A stretch of DNA of 64,000 nt from Erigeron canadensis (lineage: Eukaryota > Streptophyta > Magnoliopsida > Asterales > Asteraceae), in contig NC_057763.1 in the NCBI RefSeq assembly GCF_010389155.1, positions 36,438,645-36,502,644 on the forward strand, written 5' to 3'. Shown here piece after piece: positions 58,829-64,000 of the stretch (the stretch's first letter is position 1; each line of letters starts with the position of its first letter). A model generated the notes under the pieces. It was given only the letters and a program-made list of their open reading frames with translations, did no database searches and was not told where the DNA came from. Position numbers and translations under genes: made by a program.

Positions 58829-59240
58829 ATAGATAATTTAAAATATCACACTTTATAAAATTACATTCTCAATTTATTAATGGCCAGTTGATAGGGCAAC
58901 TCACTAAAATATGTTAAATAAAATGTAAAAATTTGAAAATCAACATATATTTTAAATAAATAAATATGCTTTTGCATCTTAAAAATTAAGATATATTTAA
59001 AACATCACATTTTTTAAAATAGAACAAAAATAATTGAATTAAACAACAATTATGGTCCAAGTATTTTGATTAACAAAAAACTTGATAAGGATTTAATATT
59101 AAACCAAAAACTTAACAACGAATTCGAAGTGACCAAACACTGGGTCAAGATATTGGAATAACCAAAAATTTGATCAAGAATTTAGATCAATCAAACACTT
59201 GTTCAAGTGCCAAAGAAAAGATTGGTGAATGAGAGGAATT
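58547..59240. other. AT-rich intergenic sequence with a TA microsatellite
   Basis: A (TA)n run of about 40 bases lies at 58783-58823. No exon is recognised. Confidence 0.5.
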
Positions 59241-59640
59241 AAGCGGGGAGTGAAAGACCTGAGACGTACAAGCAGTGTCATGTTCGTAATTTTGGGGCAT
59301 TCCATTATCGCGGTTTATTATCAAGCGGGGAGGTGAGACAATCATTGGCTTCTTCACTTTCTGCTACATATTCTTTTTTGCTTTGTTAACGTACGGCTTC
59401 ATTTGGTTGTTACCCGTGGTTAGTGAAAGTACATATTTCTTGTTGCTAACACACCTCTATGTTCAATATGTTTCGCATATGGCCTCACCAGCAGACACCT
59501 TCTAGCTTCTTGGCATTACATATCTGTCGGAGTGCTGTCAAATTTGTGTTGTTGAGTAGCACCTTAGTTCCGTAGCTTTCTGTTTAACTTGGAAGGTATA
59601 GCTTATGACCTTGTGTACTCTTGTAATAAATGGTTGCTAA
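59241..59640 (+). pseudogene. 3' fragment of the GRAS gene (paralogous remnant)
   Basis: Matches 41129-41671: the SAW-region codons (GGAGTGAAAGACC-GAGAC, ATTATCGCGGTTTATTATCA) and then the 3' UTR (TTTTTTGCTTTGTTAACGT, CAGCAGACACCTTCTAGC, CCGTAGCTTTCTGT). It has internal deletions, including most of the last 40 codons, so it cannot encode a GRAS domain. Confidence 0.88.
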
Positions 59641-59956
59641 AATTCTTTATAAAATCAGAAACGGAATTATAATCAAACTTATATGCAAGCCCATTGATAG
59701 ATTATAGATTTTCAGAGTTCAGCCCTTTTGATAAGCCATAAAGATTGTGCAAATTAGCTTGTAGCTGAATCAGTTATACATACGTCAAGTTATACCTTCC
59801 ATTGGTTGCTACCAAATATTATATATATTCCAGAACAACATACATCCACAACATAACGATTTTACAGACGATATCACAAACTATCCCGATCTCATATGTT
59901 TTAACAAGAGTTCTTGTAACTCAAAACGGAGTTATAAAACATCAAACTTGACCACT
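59641..59956 (-). other. 3' UTR and downstream flank of the LRR gene
   Basis: Lies directly after the LRR stop codon (59957-59959, minus strand). A partial copy is at 51941-52218. Confidence 0.6.
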
Positions 59957-60894
59957 TCAGTAGCAGTTGGTATCATAACTTGCTAGTCCCTGCAACTCTG
60001 GTCCTTCTAGACGAGGGTTGTTCTCAAAGCTGCAAAACACAACCACTGAATCAACCAAAAACCAAAACCGAACAGAGAGACTCAACTGACCATATTGCCC
60101 TTGCTCTCCCAGCTTCAATCAAGCTGGAAGATTTTTATAGACCACATACACATGCAAAATCTATGACGAAAATTTGGTAAGTTGTAATGCTAGTAAATTC
60201 TTAAAAGAAATATGAAATGAAAGTTAGAGTCAAGATGAGAAAGTCATACTTGTTCAAAGGGATGTGTTCAAACGGGCCGGTGGTGGGAATTGTTCCACAG
60301 AGGTTATTGTTTGATACGTCCCTGAAGAAGACATGCAAACACTTTACTAACATTGTGTCATTACATTTTGATCAAAAAACTGACAAGGGATGAGCACATA
60401 CACAACTTTCAAACTTGAAATACCAATGAGTTCCCTAGGGATTCTTCCAGTTAGACGGTTATCATTAAGACGCCTGCCAATGACAATTGACAAATTAATC
60501 TTTTTTTTTGGTCAACATAATAGTCACTGGTATCGTTGTAAATAATTTAACTTACAAAAACACTAGAGATTTCAACTTCCCGAGTGTAGGTGGAATACTG
60601 CCAGAAATATTGTTGTTGTAGAGATCCAAGCTTATGAGGCTCTTCAAGTTACCAATCTCTGCAGGAATTGGACCTTGAATGGTATTCTTGTAAAGCTCCC
60701 TGCATCAACCAAAATATATCACAGTTCACGGCTGTTCAGTAGCTGATTAAATATTACAAGAGCAAGTTCTATGCATTCACTGTCTGCAGTTCTGCACAAG
60801 CTAATAAAACTGATTAACTCACAGATACTGTAGATGTTCAAGTTTTCCTAGTTCGGGCACAAGATGACCCGACAATTTTGAATTTCCAAGATCC
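59957..60894 (-). CDS. Short secreted leucine-rich-repeat protein, 3' exons (partial)
   Basis: Five exons on the minus strand: 60823-60894, 60556-60699, 60402-60473, 60250-60321 and 59957-60029. Junctions are GT-AG, each internal exon is 72 bases or a multiple, and each encodes one or two 24-residue LRRs in the same phase, as in the SERK ectodomain class. Translations show [49 protein letters not shown] and [14 protein letters not shown], then [18 protein letters not shown] and a C-terminus [20 protein letters not shown]. This matches the small LRR proteins of the Arabidopsis AT5G21090/AT3G43740 type (from memory), which have a signal peptide, no transmembrane segment and no kinase. The exons for the signal peptide and LRRNT cap are not in the window; the intron upstream is at least 3.1 kb. 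Confidence 0.9.
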
Positions 60895-63800
60895 CTGCAA
60901 AAACATTTAAAACATAATGAGCTTAAAATTCCAGAATTCTTGGCAAATTGGCAAGGTACTGATAGTTTCAGACTAGGGTACCAAGTATTTGAGTGTACAT
61001 ATTAAACAAATAATAACTTTTACAATAAATGATGTTCCCTTTAGAACTGAAGAGAATGTTATCAAATTTTGAGGTCAAAGTACTCTAAATTAGATGGATG
61101 AAAATATGGATAGGTTTTTGAGAATCTACTTTGAACCCATTGAACTTCAAGTAATGATAAAAAAAATCCCTCGATATGGCTTGTTTTGCAGAACTTAGTT
61201 CTTACATTTTTCAGACAGTTACACCCTGAATCAAGAATGTCAATTATAGTCATTAAATTTGTAAAGAGCACAAATGTCAGAATTCTTTTACTACAATTTG
61301 CGCTTTCAAAGCTAAACCCTTTGATTACCAGAAAAATATTATAACTTATAAGAACCCCATGTCAACCCACCCATCCCCAGCCCGCTCCTAATAGCCGTAA
61401 GTCCTAAGCTTCCCAAAGGGATAAGTCATGAAGTTTAAAAATGTTGAAATGTATGTAGAAAAGATCGGGTGACAACCAGGTTGACCAATGATTTGGTAGG
61501 ATGATTTCGAATCTCAATTTTGTTTTCATTTATTTGCTAATTTGCTATTACATATCTCAACCTCCTATACAACCATTTGACCGTTTCCCCTGAAATACAC
61601 AGAAGGCACTACTACCTTAGAAATGCATGATTATGCCAGGCTAAAATTTAAGATATAGCAGATAATTTCTGCTAGTGAAACAAAAGATTAAGAGAATTAT
61701 CTCATTCCACCCAGCATGTGTGCGTGAAACCTCACAATACATTTTTCTTACTAGAAAGTACACTTTCTTCGAAGCATTTAGATATCTTGTTGATGTAGAC
61801 GAGGTGAATTTCTGGATATAGTTTTCAATTATATGAGGTTCGATGACTAAAATGTAAATATGGAGAGAAAAGGAAGGCAGGCTCTCCTAAAATTATCTTT
61901 CCACACATGCGCTGGTGCTTAAGCATAACGCTTGCACAGAACTGTTCAAGCGAATTTGATGTTTATGAAATTGAAACGCTAAGAGAAAATACCACATTTC
62001 ATATATAAACATAAAATGGTTAAACCAATTGCTCCATTTATGACCTTTTTATGTCTTGGGATAATACACATAAACATAAGAAGGTTAAACCATTGCTCCA
62101 ATGATAAATGTTTCTGCTAAAAAAGAATCCAAAATCCAAACACTTTGATACACATCTCAATTTTAACAATTTGTTGTTCCTAACAAAACGGATCTTTTCA
62201 ATAACCAGTGTCATTCAAAATAATGTGTATCAAAGCATAATAATAACAACAATAAAAATTCAAATACTAACCGAAAACACGAACATAAATCTATATAGGG
62301 TTTATAAAGATCAACTGTGAAGATCCATAAGCTAGAAGGGCTAGTTTTCACATAATGTAAAATTTGTGGGATATGATAATAAAAAAAAATCTACCATATA
62401 CATGCCAGTTATGTAAATCGAGTGGTCAAAAGGTTCAAATATCATAGCCATCGTTAACAAATTATGAATATCTATCAGAAACACTCTACTAACAATATAG
62501 TCGATTCGATTCACTGGATGTAATCAAAGATACATAAAAACAAAAAAGTATCAAACTTGCAATTATAAGATAGAAACGGTAGAACAAGTTTAGATTCTGG
62601 ACTTCCTGTTGGGGTTCAAGAGTTGGGTTGCGAACTTCCAATTATAAGGTAACCCTTAGTTTCAAGTTTAAAAAAATATATTACTATAATCCATAGATAA
62701 TAGACATGAGTTTGCAAAACAAAATGGTGACACCATGAGTGTAGTGTAAAATCCAAACCTGAGTTGATTAACGGTGGTCTCATATTGAACCATAATTAGG
62801 TTATATAAATTTATGAAGATAAACCAAGTTTGTTATCATAATAATAATTATTATTATATCCCATTTTAAAATTCCAAAAATCACAATAGTTGGATTTAAG
62901 ATAACTTGTTTTTAAATTAAGAGGGGAAAGAGTGGATATGACCAAATATGACATCTTTCTCACCCTTTTTTTTTAAACTCATAACCCAAACTTGACTAAT
63001 TCCGAAATCACCCTAAATCGACAAAGTTTTGAGTTTTTACAACTTTCGATACGTAACTCCTTCAGGTACCATCTTAGCATTTATCTTTTTGTATTAGATA
63101 TCAACTAACAACCCTTGTTTGAGACAACTATATACATGATCAGAATACCATTAGTTCTGGTTTAATAAAAACTTCATAATGATAAATGAAACAGCTATAA
63201 ATATATAAGATTATAAACAATGTGTAATATGATTAATTTTTCAAAGTTGGAGTTGAGATTACCTCAAAATGGCAATTGCATTTGAGCTGGGGCCCCAAAC
63301 TCAATCCATAGCTACTCAAAACTCGGTTTGCGTATCATGTATAGTTAACCAAATAGAAGATATATTCGTGATTTTAGGGCCCAATTTGTTAAAATTTAAA
63401 AAGTCCAAACTATGAGTTAAGTACTTGGTTTTTAATGATAATCCTTCTCTCGTAAATTATTCACACTAGCGATAGTATTGCACTCATATTAAATTATCAT
63501 TACATTTACTCGATTTAAGCTCTTTATATACTAACATTTGAATTTGAATAAATACTTTTTTTGAAATACAAGCTATTATAGTCTTGATGAATAACAAAAT
63601 AGTACAAAATTGTCCTCCAAAACAATTGTGGTATGCCCACTCATAACACTGATAAGGGCTAAATGCCTAAACCTTTTCTGGATGGCTAGACCACTATAAT
63701 TACACAAGTATCTGTGTCCATTCAAATAAATAAAACAAACTACCAATCCACACATGATGGCACGCTATACAACACACACACAAAAAAGGATTGAAAATGA

Positions 63801-64000
63801 GTTACACTCTACACATAAATGACAATAAACTTATAAAAACTTCAGCAAAAACAATCTTTACTGACCTCAAAATACCTTCAAATCCCATAAGCATAATACA
63901 TGTGTTACTTAGATAAGAATGAGAAAAAAACAAATATAGCCATGGACATTCAAATTCATAAGCCAAAATGATGCAGACTTGAAAATATCGTCAAAGACAC
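60895..64000 (-). other. Long intron of the LRR gene running off the right edge
   Basis: I searched for the missing 5' exons (the LRRNT motif WDPTLVNPCTWFHVTC in reverse complement) and did not find them, so they should lie past 64000. The only structure seen is a small duplication near 62003 and 62071 (ATAAACATAA-A-GGTTAAACCA). The sequence is otherwise A+T-rich. Confidence 0.5.

Overview
The window is nuclear DNA of a flowering plant: AT-rich intergenic sequence, GT-AG introns, organelle-targeted and transcription-factor genes typical of eudicots, and many plant-type transposable elements (Helitrons, tRNA-derived SINEs, a solo LTR, PIF/Harbinger and Mutator-like elements). An asterid, possibly Asteraceae, is my guess from the flavour of the repeats; the sequence alone does not prove it.

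Six host genes are supported. (1) 325-4134, minus: 5' part of an organellar RNase II/R-type exoribonuclease (RNR1-like); its catalytic RNB exons lie beyond the left edge. (2) 15730-21339, plus: a three-exon, 1484-residue, very acidic membrane-anchored protein of unknown function. (3) 22268-23874, minus: chloroplast GrpE (CGE1-like) nucleotide-exchange factor, with a possible alternative terminal exon. (4) 26859-31312, minus: group A bZIP of the AREB3/ABI5-like class. (5) 39072-41357, plus: intronless GRAS protein of the SCL14/SCL33-like class. (6) 59957-60894, minus: 3' exons of a short extracellular leucine-rich-repeat protein whose 5' exons lie beyond the right edge. In Arabidopsis the counterparts of (2) and (3) are, from memory, AT5G17910 and AT5G17710, so genes 2-3 may be a conserved neighbourhood.

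Between the genes, 4.3-15 kb is a mosaic of Helitrons, including a minus-strand Helitron (8562-13652) split by a 4.4 kb solo LTR with an exact 5-bp target duplication, followed by SINEs. At 25-26.4 kb there is a Helitron carrying a Tourist-like MITE, then a SINE. At 31.9-37.2 kb there are a long-TIR element, a SINE and a 2.3 kb PIF/Harbinger element with a broken Myb/SANT gene. At 41.7-52 kb a 2.3 kb insertion and an approximately 8 kb Helitron interrupt what was probably the tail-to-tail GRAS/LRR intergenic region; a second copy of that region sits at 59.2-59.96 kb. At 52.6-58.5 kb a degenerate Mutator-like element with an OTU-domain remnant is followed by a tandem duplication of its right end, then a large inverted repeat of a subtilase gene fragment.

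The most unusual locus is that inverted repeat (56939-58512): two convergent arms of about 750 bp, each with a TATA-like box and the start of a subtilase catalytic domain, separated by 52 bp. Transcribed, it would fold into a long hairpin RNA, as expected of a young siRNA/miRNA locus born by inverted duplication of a gene. Next in interest is the GRAS/LRR segmental duplication, which serves as a natural empty site for the Helitron insertion.
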